Shown: positions 1 through 7,207 of the stretch, piece after piece | How positions within the stretch are numbered: position 1 is the stretch's first letter | Layout: each line of letters opens with the position of its first letter | From: CAZOKZ01 sp964580585 | Lineage (GTDB): Bacteria; Sumerlaeota; Sumerlaeia; SLMS01; JAHLLQ01 | DNA length: 9,650 bases | Direction of reading: 5' to 3' | NCBI GenBank assembly: GCA_964580585.1 | Contig: CAZOKZ010000106.1 | Coordinates: 1-9,650, forward strand | Notes under the pieces: generated by a model | Seen by the model: only the letters and a program-made list of their open reading frames with translations | What the model was told of the DNA's origin: nothing | The model's database searches: none | Made by a program: the position numbers and the translations under genes

Positions 1-2251
1 CCACCCCGTAGGAGCCGTCGGCGAGCGCGCTGGAGACGTTGGTGAACGTCGGCGCAAGGGTGTCGATGGCGATTTGGTGGCTTCCCGCAAGAGAATCAAC
101 TCCGCTGGGTAAAGTCAGAACGGCATCATTACCAGCGGGATCTTTAATGGTGGAGGCATTGAGGTTGATTGCACTGACATCGAGATCGAGAGTCGCTTCC
201 GACGACCCGACGGTATAATTGAAAATTAACTCAAAGCTACCCGAACCGCTCGAATACGTAGCCGTTCCGCCGCTATTCATCGTGAGCGTAGGGGAACCTG
301 ACGATGTATCGAGTAGAATAGGTTCGTCGAAGTAGAGGCTGACTTCGATTACATCGGAAAGTCCATATGTGGCGTCGGGCGTGGTTGAGGTGATCGTTGT
401 CAGATTGGGAGCGATGACATCGGGAGGAGGAGTTCCATAAACGATATAAATTTCACCCGCGCGGTTAATGCCGTTGGGTTTAGCGGGCGGCGCACCAACC
501 ATGAGGTCGAGACCGCCATCGCCGTTAATATCGCCTGCGAATGAAACTGTTTCTCCTGCGTTGTCGCCGCCTGAGCCATCGCCAAAAATGCCTCGCAAGG
601 TGACACCGTAAGTGCCGTTAAGTGCGGAAACATTAAGCTCGGAACCGCCCGCAAGCGGATCGCTGCCGCTGGCGGTACCAAACTGGTCGGTACCATAGAT
701 CAAGTACGCTTCGCCTGCGCTGGTACCATTGACATTATTGACGCGCGGCGCGCCTAGAATGAAATCGTTGAAACCGTCGTTGTTGAAATCGCCCGTCGGA
801 TTGACGCTGGTACCGGTCAGGTAAATGGCGTCGCTTCCGTTGATCAGGAAACCGTTGTCGCCATTAAGCGAAGGGAGTGAAAAGGCACCCGAAACGAGGG
901 GGTCGCCTCCCGTGCCGGTACCGAAAGCCGTGTTGCCGAACAATACGTAAACGCGGCCTTCGCGTTCGCCGTATATCGCTGGAACATTGGCGTTTGGGCC
1001 GCCGATCAAGATGTCGTCAACGCCATCGCCATTGATATCGCCGGCCGAGGCGACCGCTGAAGCGACTTTGTCGTTTCCAACGTTGCCGTCGATGGAAAAA
1101 CCCTGTGTGCCGTTGAGTGCCGACAGTTCCAATGTGCCCGCAACGAGAGGGTCGGTGCCGGTTCCCGTTCCTAAATCCGCGTTCCCGAAAACCACGTATG
1201 CCTGGCCCGCGTTGACATAGGCTGTGTCGGCCAGCGGAGCGCCAATAATCAGGTCGTCCAGTCCGTCGCCATCGACATCGCCCGCGTTCGCAACGCTCGA
1301 TCCGGATTTATCACCCGTGGCGATACCGTTGATGCGAAAGCCATTGGTTCCGTTGATATTAGAAAGCGAAAACACGCCACCGACCAGCGGGTCGCCTCCA
1401 ATGCCGTCGCCGAAGTTTGCGTTCCCGAACATGACGAATGTACGACCCGACGCAAATCCGTTAGCGCTGGAAAGATAGGCGCCAATGGCGATGTCGTCGA
1501 TGCCGTCGCCGTTCATGTCGCCTGCGTTGGAGACTGACCAACCCGCAAAATCGTATGAACTGGCACCCTGGATTCGGAATCCATTCGAGCCATTCAGCGT
1601 GGACAGGTTCAAGCGTCCCGACGCTTCGAGAGGATCGTTGGCGCCACCGCGTCCAATATCGGGATTTCCAAAAACAACGTACGTTTCACCCGCGAGTAGT
1701 TTTCCACCGGGCGAGGCGTAAAAGGCACCAATGATCAGATCGTCGTAGCCGTCGCCGTTGATATCGCCTGCCGAGGAAACGCTGCTTCCGAGCAAATCGC
1801 CCGATGCAAGGCCTTCCATGAAAAAACCGTGATCGCCATCCAGAGTGGACAGATTCAGTTCGCCATTGATATCGAGGGGATCTTCCGGCGCTCCGGTACC
1901 CGTCGAGGCATCGCCGAAAATCACATAAACTTTGCCCGCCTGGCTTTTAGAACTGGGGTCGGCATAAGGCGCGCTGACGATGATGTCCTGCAATCCGTCG
2001 CCATTGATGTCGCCGCCTTGCGAGATGCTGTGCCCGGTGAAGTCGTTTACCGATGCACCGTTGAGCGTGAAACCGTTTGAACCGTCCAGGCTGGAAAGCT
2101 CGAACGGGTGGGTGATAGCATGGGCTGTTGTGGGTAATCCAGTAAACACGCCACCCGTAAGCAAACCGGCGAGTAGCAGCGAGGCGGCTGCTTTTTTGGG
2201 ACTGCGCAATGAACGTCGTTTTTTCGTTGGGGGAGAGCAAAGTTGAGGCAT
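1..2251 (-). CDS. Secreted FG-GAP (integrin-alpha-like) beta-propeller protein with C-terminal Ig-like repeats, partial
   Basis: I translated this frame by hand from the ATG at 2251-2249; it stays open for 750 codons to the left edge, so the C-terminus is missing. Residues 1-45 form a signal peptide: a long basic n-region (KKRR, RSPKK), a hydrophobic core around 21-40 and a TTAHA cleavage site. Seven FG-GAP repeats follow (about 50-610), each with a calcium-loop motif of type DxNGDGxxD starting at residues 81, 163, 245, 325, 405, 488 and 574, plus a strand such as VYVxFGN. Seven blades match the complete propeller of integrin alpha chains. From about 613 there is an Ig-like domain (APNLTTITSTTPDATYG...) ending in a linker with IDT-APT, and a second copy begins at 733, about 119 residues on. 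The likely role is a calcium-stabilised surface or secreted adhesion protein; the ligand is unknown. There is no Met between 1 and 145, which supports this start. It is divergent from the nuclease gene. Confidence 0.9.
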   Translation of the reverse strand, partial: MPQLCSPPTKKRRSLRSPKKAAASLLLAGLLTGGVFTGLPTTAHAITHPFELSSLDGSNGFTLNGASVNDFTGHSISQGGDINGDGLQDIIVSAPYADPSSKSQAGKVYVIFGDASTGTGAPEDPLDINGELNLSTLDGDHGFFMEGLASGDLLGSSVSSAGDINGDGYDDLIIGAFYASPGGKLLAGETYVVFGNPDIGRGGANDPLEASGRLNLSTLNGSNGFRIQGASSYDFAGWSVSNAGDMNGDGIDDIAIGAYLSSANGFASGRTFVMFGNANFGDGIGGDPLVGGVFSLSNINGTNGFRINGIATGDKSGSSVANAGDVDGDGLDDLIIGAPLADTAYVNAGQAYVVFGNADLGTGTGTDPLVAGTLELSALNGTQGFSIDGNVGNDKVASAVASAGDINGDGVDDILIGGPNANVPAIYGEREGRVYVLFGNTAFGTGTGGDPLVSGAFSLPSLNGDNGFLINGSDAIYLTGTSVNPTGDFNNDGFNDFILGAPRVNNVNGTSAGEAYLIYGTDQFGTASGSDPLAGGSELNVSALNGTYGVTLRGIFGDGSGGDNAGETVSFAGDINGDGGLDLMVGAPPAKPNGINRAGEIYIVYGTPPPDVIAPNLTTITSTTPDATYGLSDVIEVSLYFDEPILLDTSSGSPTLTMNSGGTATYSSGSGSFELIFNYTVGSSEATLDLDVSAINLNASTIKDPAGNDAVLTLPSGVDSLAGSHQIAIDTLAPTFTNVSSALADGSYGV
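422..2104 (-). repeat. Seven tandem FG-GAP coding repeats (about 240-258 nt period)
   Basis: Within the propeller gene the calcium-loop motifs recur at spacings of 82, 82, 80, 80, 83 and 86 codons. On the plus strand this appears as recurring blocks resembling gtcgtc...ccgtcgccgttgatatcgcc. Each unit also carries a linker such as DPLVAGTLELSALNGTQGF before the next blade. The first five units are the most alike; the sixth (DFNNDGFND) and seventh (DINGDGGLD) have diverged. These are protein-domain repeats, not a CRISPR or satellite array. Confidence 0.85.
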
Positions 2252-2478
2252 CGTTTGTTTACCAATATTATGGGGGAGAGCTATATTTAGATCATAACAT
2301 AAACGAATTTACCGTCGGAGAGTATAGGCAGATCGATTGGAACTCGACAAGTGAAATTCAAAGCCTTTGGAATGAGTATTATTGCAAGAGGGTTTTCTCT
2401 CCCGATTTTGTTTTCCAACTTGATTCTCTTGCGGTCGAGAACCCACACCTTGTCTGGAAAATAACTCAGGGTATTTTT
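2252..2478. promoter_or_regulatory. AT-rich divergent intergenic region, presumed to hold two promoters
   Basis: This 227-base stretch lies between the divergently transcribed FG-GAP gene and nuclease gene and is clearly richer in A and T than the coding sequence on either side. It must supply expression signals for both genes unless these lie inside the genes. I see a TATGAT hexamer on the minus strand and a TATTAT hexamer on the plus strand that could be -10 elements, but neither has a good -35 element at proper spacing, so no promoter is assigned. No strong Shine-Dalgarno site precedes either ATG. The stretch happens to be open in the nuclease reading frame. Confidence 0.4.
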
Positions 2479-3513
2479 ATGGCTAAACGTAAGAAATCGA
2501 GTCGTGGAGGTGGCGACCGTCCACAGTGGAAACGCAACACCGTTGCCGCGATGATGGTCCTGGTTCTGGCGGCGGTATTGGCGTCTCGGTTAGGGATTGT
2601 TTCATGGCCGGAATTGGCTGATCGAGCCAATTTTCGGCTGGAGAGTATATCGGCAGAGGATAAATCGACCTCGCGCGAGGAACGGTGGACGCCTGAAACC
2701 GAAGCCGTTGTGCTTGAGGCGAAGAAAACCTCGCCTTCAATCGCCCCGTCGGGAGATTGGGTGCCGGAAATTCACGCAAAGCACTTTTTTCACGGTTATC
2801 CAACGGGGACGCCTGTGACGAATGACCTGATCATCCGCGATATTTATGCATTGTCGAACAACGACGCGCGCAAGTTCGCCGACTGGGTTTGTTTCCGTTT
2901 GGACAAAAGCACGGTGACGGGCGAGTCGATTTCCGAGCGCGATTGGGAGTCCGATCCGTGGCTGTCGGAGGAGGAAACGCTGGAACCGGACGATTACAAA
3001 GGGGCGAATCGAGCTCTGAAAGTGGATCGCGGACACCAGGCGCCATTGGCGTCCTTTCGCGGCACAGATGATTGGCGCGAAACGAATTACCTGTCGAATA
3101 TCACGCCTCAACGTTCGGATTTGAATCAGGGAGCCTGGGTGGCGCTGGAGTCGGCAATTCGGGACCTGGCAGGCAGGAGCGACGATCCGGTTTTTGTGAT
3201 GACCGGGCCATTGTTCGAGCGTGCGATGGAACCCATGCCGGGCGCGGACGAGCCTCATGAAGTGCCATCGGGATATTGGTGTATCGTTTGCCAGGAAGAG
3301 GAGTCGCGTCGCGACCGGCGGATCGATTGTGGGGCATTTCTTTTTGACCAGGAGACCCCTCGCGATGCGGATTTCATGGATTTCCAAGTGGCAATTGACG
3401 AAATCGAGATGCGGTGTGGGCTCGATTTTTTACGCGATTTACCCGATGATGAGGAGGCGGATATCGAGTCGTTGATCAACCGTCATTGGGCCGAGCAGAG
3501 CTTATCTCGCTAA
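2479..3513 (+). CDS. Membrane-anchored DNA/RNA non-specific endonuclease (NUC1 / Serratia nuclease / EndoG family)
   Basis: This 344-residue protein is predicted to cut DNA and RNA without sequence preference, using a single metal ion. It starts with a basic segment (MAKRKKSSRGGG), then one hydrophobic segment at about 21-40, which suggests an inner-membrane anchor or uncleaved signal with the enzyme in the periplasm. After a variable linker the nuclease domain spans about 95-340. The DRGH motif is at 183-186 (H186, general base). The YLSNITPQRSDLNQGAW block is at 204-220, with N216 as the magnesium ligand, and E224 follows; these match H89, N119 and E127 of Serratia nuclease. VPSGYW at 262-267 is also typical, so the enzyme looks intact. 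I chose ATG 2479 because the basic-plus-hydrophobic N-terminus begins there. The frame is open back to an ATG at 2209, but that would overlap the signal peptide of the divergent gene and use AT-rich codons. No inhibitor or immunity gene is recognisable next to it. Confidence 0.9.
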   Translation: MAKRKKSSRGGGDRPQWKRNTVAAMMVLVLAAVLASRLGIVSWPELADRANFRLESISAEDKSTSREERWTPETEAVVLEAKKTSPSIAPSGDWVPEIHAKHFFHGYPTGTPVTNDLIIRDIYALSNNDARKFADWVCFRLDKSTVTGESISERDWESDPWLSEEETLEPDDYKGANRALKVDRGHQAPLASFRGTDDWRETNYLSNITPQRSDLNQGAWVALESAIRDLAGRSDDPVFVMTGPLFERAMEPMPGADEPHEVPSGYWCIVCQEEESRRDRRIDCGAFLFDQETPRDADFMDFQVAIDEIEMRCGLDFLRDLPDDEEADIESLINRHWAEQSLSR

Positions 3514-3595
3514 GTTTGCATTGCGACGAGGAGAGGGTGCATTACCATCCGCCCAATTGTTTACGCGTTCCTACCCATTAATTGACGGTTTTTTC

Positions 3596-4681
3596 ATGAC
3601 GCCAAGCCGCCCGCATACGTTGACGATTCAACGGTTTTTGTGCCAGCACCTGTGGCCTCCGGTGAAGCGCAAGCAAATGCATGGCAAGGTGGCGCGGTAC
3701 CTGGCACGCGAAACGGTGGAGCCTCTCGGACACGATCCCAACATTAAACCGGAATTGGAACGCATTCCCACGGGGAGAAATTCATCGGTCTATCGATGGA
3801 ATCATCCCGAGCGCGGAATGCTGATTGTGCGAGCATGGCCGTACGATTTAACGGTTCGTCCGGCTCGCCGACACGAGGAAGGCGGGACGATTTTACAACA
3901 CGCCGGTTTGCGCATTCCCAAGATTTTCGTCGCGGATTTCTCGATGCGGACATTGAAGCGTTACCGCATCGAAATCGTCGTGGAATCGAGCGCTCCGGGT
4001 TTGCAATTCAATCGTCGCGCGCCGTTTCCCCCCGAATTGCTCGATTGGTACGCAAACACCTTAGCGACATTGCACAAGAAAACGAGTTCCGAGTGGGGCA
4101 AACCCTGGTTGCCGGTAAACGAAATGGCGGAACCGCGCGCCTATTGGCTGCAGCGTATCGAAAAGTTTCGTCATCGCATCAAGGATGGCTATTTGTTGCT
4201 ATCGCACGAGAAAGTCCAGCAATTGTTGGAGCAGGTAACTTCGGGCGTCGAACAGTTTACGTTTGAAGCACCCGTCCTGGTGCACGGCGATCTGAATCCG
4301 GGGAACTTAATCCTGGATGATGCGGGCGAAGTGACCTGGATCGATTTTGAGACCGTGCATTTCGGTTTGGTGTACGAGGATCTGATTTCGGTGCAGCGTT
4401 GGTTGGGTCCGCTCGGGCAGTTCGATGATTTTATGGAGTTGTATGTAGCGGCGGGAGGCGTGCGGCTCGAAGAACACAAATCGGGATACGTGTTATTCGC
4501 CAAGTTGTTGTTATTGGAAAAATTGCGTTCGCGAATCAGCCACTTGGGCCGGGATCGCGTGGGGAAAAAATCGCCAGCCGTGTTGCGCGAAGAACAATAT
4601 CAGTATGAGACGTGGTTGGGAGAGTTGCTGGAGCACGAAGATCCAGCGTGCCTGAGTCACAAACGCGCGAAAGCAGAGTAA
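3596..4681 (+). CDS. Aminoglycoside phosphotransferase (APH)/choline-kinase-fold kinase, substrate unknown
   Basis: The protein has 361 residues from ATG 3596. It shows the protein-kinase-like fold of the APH family. The N-lobe contains PTGRNSSVYRW at about 58-68 (nucleotide-loop region) and LIVRAWP at 76-82. The catalytic loop VLVHGDLNPGN at 227-237 supplies D232 and N237, and the metal-binding WIDFE at 248-252 supplies D250. The C-terminal part is helical, with a very charged tail. Family members phosphorylate hydroxyl groups of antibiotics, choline, sugars or lipid head groups; the sequence does not say which. Resistance to aminoglycosides should not be inferred. The gene follows the nuclease in the same direction after 82 bases, so they may share a transcript. 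The frame extends upstream to a TTG at 3521; a purine-rich GAGGAGAGGG near 3528-3537 has no in-frame start at normal distance, so the start remains uncertain. Confidence 0.8.
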   Translation: MTPSRPHTLTIQRFLCQHLWPPVKRKQMHGKVARYLARETVEPLGHDPNIKPELERIPTGRNSSVYRWNHPERGMLIVRAWPYDLTVRPARRHEEGGTILQHAGLRIPKIFVADFSMRTLKRYRIEIVVESSAPGLQFNRRAPFPPELLDWYANTLATLHKKTSSEWGKPWLPVNEMAEPRAYWLQRIEKFRHRIKDGYLLLSHEKVQQLLEQVTSGVEQFTFEAPVLVHGDLNPGNLILDDAGEVTWIDFETVHFGLVYEDLISVQRWLGPLGQFDDFMELYVAAGGVRLEEHKSGYVLFAKLLLLEKLRSRISHLGRDRVGKKSPAVLREEQYQYETWLGELLEHEDPACLSHKRAKAE

Positions 4682-4706
4682 GTTTACTCCGTCACAGAAA
4701 ACACGC

Positions 4707-4751
4707 AAAAAGAATGGGGACAGAGTTTTGAGGCTCTGTCCCCATCTTCGT
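4707..4751. terminator. Stem-loop between convergent genes, likely shared terminator
   Basis: ATGGGGACAGAG (4714-4725) pairs perfectly with CTCTGTCCCCAT (4734-4745) around an 8-base loop. On the minus strand the stem is followed by TCTTTTT, a fair U-tract for ending the five-gene cluster whose last stop codon is at 4776-4778. On the plus strand the following bases (CTTCGTTTC) are only partly T-rich. The position, between the convergent stops at 4681 and 4776, is where a bidirectional intrinsic terminator would be expected. The same palindrome could alternatively be a dispersed REP-like element. Confidence 0.75.
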
Positions 4752-4775
4752 TTCAAAAGCTGATGCAAAAATCTG

Positions 4776-5450
4776 TTATTCCTGGCCTTCGAGTGAGCTG
4801 ATGAATTCGTCGGCAGCGCTGATCGATTCGTTCATTTCAGCGATGAGGCGTGCGACATCGGATTCCAGGGTGCTGACTTCGCCTTCGAGTGCAGCGACAG
4901 CGCGGGCGTTCAGGTTATGCTTGAGATAAAGCACCTGGTCGCGGAACGCCGCGAGCACGGGGTCCATTTTCTGCTCGGCGCGTTCCATGGCGGTGATGAG
5001 TTCCGTATAGCGCGCGCGGGTTTCTTCCAGTTGACGTTCGCTGGAACGGCGCAGGCTCTCGTTCGAATACTGGTTCAGCTCGGATTCCCATTCGCTGAAG
5101 AGTGCTTTTGAGACGTTGCGGATGCTCTCGATGCGTTCATGGACGTCGTCGGCGCGTTCTTCGCAGCGTTCAAACTCTGTGTTGAGTTTGTTGTAGTTTT
5201 TTTCCAGGTCGCCGCCCTCGAATTGCACCACGGCGCTGAATTTTTCGAGCGCGGTTTGGAATTGTTCCTTCGCTTGCTCTTGATCGTTTCGGGCGGCCTG
5301 CACACGATCGACCAGAATTTCACGCTTCGGTTTCCCCAACGATTCCATGGCGCTGTAATAAATGCTGCTGCAACCGGAGAAGGTTAGCAGCATTCCCACC
5401 GCGATCAGCATAAACAGTACGTTGAAATATTTCGGTTTATGTGTCTGCAT
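4776..5450 (-). CDS. DUF2959 family lipoprotein
   Basis: The protein has 224 residues. It starts with a short basic segment and a hydrophobic stretch (about 9-25) leading to a lipobox-like FSGC with Cys27, so it is probably lipidated and membrane-attached; the -3 position is Phe rather than the usual Leu. The mature part matches the DUF2959 family as I remember it: YYSAMESLGKPKREILVDRV at 31-50, the QFEGGDLEKNYNKLN region at 76-90, the ESLRRSSER segment at 131-139 and DPVLAAFRDQVLYLKHNLNA at 163-182. It is almost entirely charged helix with heptad-like character, consistent with a long coiled coil. The function of the family is unknown to me. It is the last gene of the minus-strand cluster, 69 bases after the TPR lipoprotein gene. 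AAGGA at 5458-5462, seven bases before the ATG, is a good ribosome-binding site and supports this start. Confidence 0.88.
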   Translation of the reverse strand: MQTHKPKYFNVLFMLIAVGMLLTFSGCSSIYYSAMESLGKPKREILVDRVQAARNDQEQAKEQFQTALEKFSAVVQFEGGDLEKNYNKLNTEFERCEERADDVHERIESIRNVSKALFSEWESELNQYSNESLRRSSERQLEETRARYTELITAMERAEQKMDPVLAAFRDQVLYLKHNLNARAVAALEGEVSTLESDVARLIAEMNESISAADEFISSLEGQE

Positions 5451-5519
5451 GATTCGATCCTTCGCGTTAAAGTTCGATGCATTGGACTACGGGGGGCTGG
5501 AAAAGGTTCCCGGTGTGCG

Positions 5520-6143
5520 TTATTCGCCGTATTTTTGCAGGTAAAGTCTCAGGTCCGCCATGACGGGTTCAAGTTCGCTGGCATTGGCACCGTTTTCGAG
5601 CGCCGCGTCCCATTGTTCGAGCGCTTGTTTGTACGCGCCACGAATGTAGTGCACTTCCGCCAGCACGCGATGGGCCTGCCGCGAGGTGTTACTCAACGCC
5701 AACGCGCGTTCGGCGTAGGATTGCGCTTCGTCGAGTTTTCCCGCGCCAAGTTCGGCAGCGGCGAGGCCTTCGAGCGCTTTGACCGAATCCGGTTTGCGCG
5801 TAAGCAATTTTTCGTATGCCTGGCGTGCCGCAGACCATCGTTCCTCGTGCAAGTAAGTGAGGCCGATTCCCGTTTGGGCTTCATCGAAATCGGGTTGGAG
5901 CTTAAGGGCCCGGGCAAAAGCGGACCGTGCATCGTCGGTTTCGCCTTCATCAAGGTAAAGCTTGCCTTTCACAAACCATGCGTGAGCGTTTTGCGGGTTC
6001 ATGTCGGTCGCGCGTTCGACGCGGCGCTCGTCCACGGTTTCGCTCTTCATGGAGATCACCTGGAACGGGTTCAACGTGCATCCGCTCAGCGGAAGCAAGC
6101 CCCCAGCACACAGGCTGGCGGCAATCAGGGTTCGCAATCGCAT
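5520..6143 (-). CDS. TPR-repeat lipoprotein
   Basis: From ATG 6143 the product has 207 residues. It begins MRLRTLIAAS with a hydrophobic core and a canonical lipobox LSGC (Cys22), giving a lipoprotein signal. Four tetratricopeptide repeats follow at about 50-84, 85-118, 119-152 and 153-186, with typical positions such as AWFVKGKLYLDEGETDDA and ALKLQP. This points to a protein-protein scaffold in the periplasmic space or on the outer membrane, loosely like PilF/NlpI-type TPR lipoproteins, though no specific partner can be named. The frame is open further upstream to 6320, but that stretch lies inside obg and would bury the lipoprotein signal. A strong AAGGAGG site seven bases before ATG 6143 settles the start. 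The gene overlaps the obg 3' end by 19 bases, which suggests translational coupling. Confidence 0.88.
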   Translation of the reverse strand: MRLRTLIAASLCAGGLLPLSGCTLNPFQVISMKSETVDERRVERATDMNPQNAHAWFVKGKLYLDEGETDDARSAFARALKLQPDFDEAQTGIGLTYLHEERWSAARQAYEKLLTRKPDSVKALEGLAAAELGAGKLDEAQSYAERALALSNTSRQAHRVLAEVHYIRGAYKQALEQWDAALENGANASELEPVMADLRLYLQKYGE

Positions 6144-7207
6144 TCCTCGTCCTCCTTTTCGGTATCCAGAACGTGTTCTTCGATTTTGGCGCGTAACGCA
6201 TCGAGTCCCACATCTTCGCGCGCCGAGATGACAAACGGTCGCATGTTGAATTTTTTCTCGAATGCAGCGACAATTTCCTGGATCTCTTCTTCGGTGAGTA
6301 AATCGACTTTGTTCAAACACACGACATAGGGTTTGGAGAGCAGGATGTCGCTATAGGACGAGAGTTCGTTACGAACCAGTTCGTAGGCGTAAATCAATGT
6401 TTCGGGCGATGCATCGGCAATGGTGGCTTCACCGGTCTCGTCGGCGCCACCTTCGGGTGAAACCAAGTGCACCAAGATACGCGTGCGTTCGATGTGACGC
6501 AGGAACCGCGTGCCCAAACCTGCGCCGGTGTGGGCGCCTTCGATCAGGCCCGGAATATCGGCGAGCGTAATCCGCCGATGATAATCCGATGCCACGAATA
6601 CACCGAGGTTTGGCGAAAGCGTCGTGAATGGATACGGGGCGATTTTTGGATGCGCGTCGGTCAATGCGGCGAGCAGCGTGGATTTGCCTGCGTTCGGCAA
6701 GCCCACGAACCCCACATCGGCGATGATTTTCAGTTCGAGGATCAGGTTGCGCTGCTGGCCGGGCCATCCGGGGTGAGCTTTACGTGGGGCCTTGTTTGTC
6801 GCCGTGGCGAAATGTTGGTTGCCCTGGCCACCGTCGCCGCCGCGCGCGACGAGCAGACGCTGGCCGTGTTCGGTCAGGTCGCCGATTTCTTCACCGGTGT
6901 CGGCATCGACGGCCACGGTACCGAGCGGGACTTTGATCGTGATGTCTTCGCCGCTGTGGCCCGAGCAATTTTTGTTTCCGCCGTTTTCACCGCGTCGGGC
7001 TTTGACGTGAGGGCGTGAACGCAGGTCCACGAGTGTTACCATTTCGCGTTCGGCTTCGAGAAAAATCGACCCGCCTCGTCCACCGTCGCCTCCGGCGGGA
7101 CCCGCCAGGGGTTGACCTTTCAGCCGCAGGAAGGCGATGCAACCATCGCCGCCATCTCCGGCTGTCAGGTGGAGTTGTACGTGATCGACAAAAAAATGTC
7201 CGCTCAT
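6125..7207 (-). CDS. obg: Obg/CgtA family GTPase
   Basis: This 360-residue protein is a conserved GTPase that binds the large ribosomal subunit and links ribosome assembly to growth and stress. The glycine-rich Obg fold occupies about 1-160 (AGDGGDGCIAF, GGDGGRGGSIFLEA, ARGGDGGQGNQHF). The G domain follows, with G1 GLPNAGKST at 169-177, switch I PFTTLSPNLG at 193-202, G3 DIPGLIEGA at 217-225, G4 NKVD at 299-302 and G5 SA at 328-329. All nucleotide-binding motifs are intact. Between G3 and G4 a loop rich in Gly, Glu and Ala (about 251-268) looks slightly longer than usual. There is no C-terminal OCT domain; the protein ends in a short acidic, cysteine-containing tail, which is a common form. 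The start ATG overlaps the hldE stop in an ATGA arrangement, with AAAGG just upstream. Confidence 0.96.
   Translation of the reverse strand: MSGHFFVDHVQLHLTAGDGGDGCIAFLRLKGQPLAGPAGGDGGRGGSIFLEAEREMVTLVDLRSRPHVKARRGENGGNKNCSGHSGEDITIKVPLGTVAVDADTGEEIGDLTEHGQRLLVARGGDGGQGNQHFATATNKAPRKAHPGWPGQQRNLILELKIIADVGFVGLPNAGKSTLLAALTDAHPKIAPYPFTTLSPNLGVFVASDYHRRITLADIPGLIEGAHTGAGLGTRFLRHIERTRILVHLVSPEGGADETGEATIADASPETLIYAYELVRNELSSYSDILLSKPYVVCLNKVDLLTEEEIQEIVAAFEKKFNMRPFVISAREDVGLDALRAKIEEHVLDTEKEDEECDCEP
6151..6157 (-). promoter_or_regulatory. Strong Shine-Dalgarno site of the TPR lipoprotein gene, inside obg
   Basis: The minus strand reads AAGGAGG followed by seven bases and then ATG at 6143-6141. 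The site lies in the last codons of obg, where it encodes part of the acidic tail KEDEECDCEP. It fixes the start of the lipoprotein gene and implies that ribosomes finishing obg can reinitiate there. Confidence 0.8.

Noticed and set aside
422..2104. Regularly spaced repeated blocks that could suggest a CRISPR or satellite array
   Set aside because: The period is about 240-258 bases and the blocks translate in one frame to FG-GAP calcium loops, so they are protein-domain repeats.
2737..3387. Minus-strand open frame of 216 codons inside the nuclease gene
   Set aside because: The plus strand here encodes the catalytic domain of a NUC1 nuclease with all key residues; the antisense translation has no recognisable family.
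3596..4681. Aminoglycoside resistance gene
   Set aside because: The APH fold is shared by many kinases with other substrates; nothing in the sequence or neighbours points to an antibiotic-modifying enzyme.
6144..6320. N-terminal extension of the TPR lipoprotein to ATG 6320
   Set aside because: It lies entirely within obg, gives a basic low-complexity leader that would bury the lipoprotein signal, and the strong AAGGAGG site marks ATG 6143 as the start.
5439..6329. Plus-strand open frame of 296 codons opposite the TPR lipoprotein and the obg end
   Set aside because: It is antisense to genes with lipobox, TPR and GTPase evidence; no domain and no ribosome-binding site were seen.
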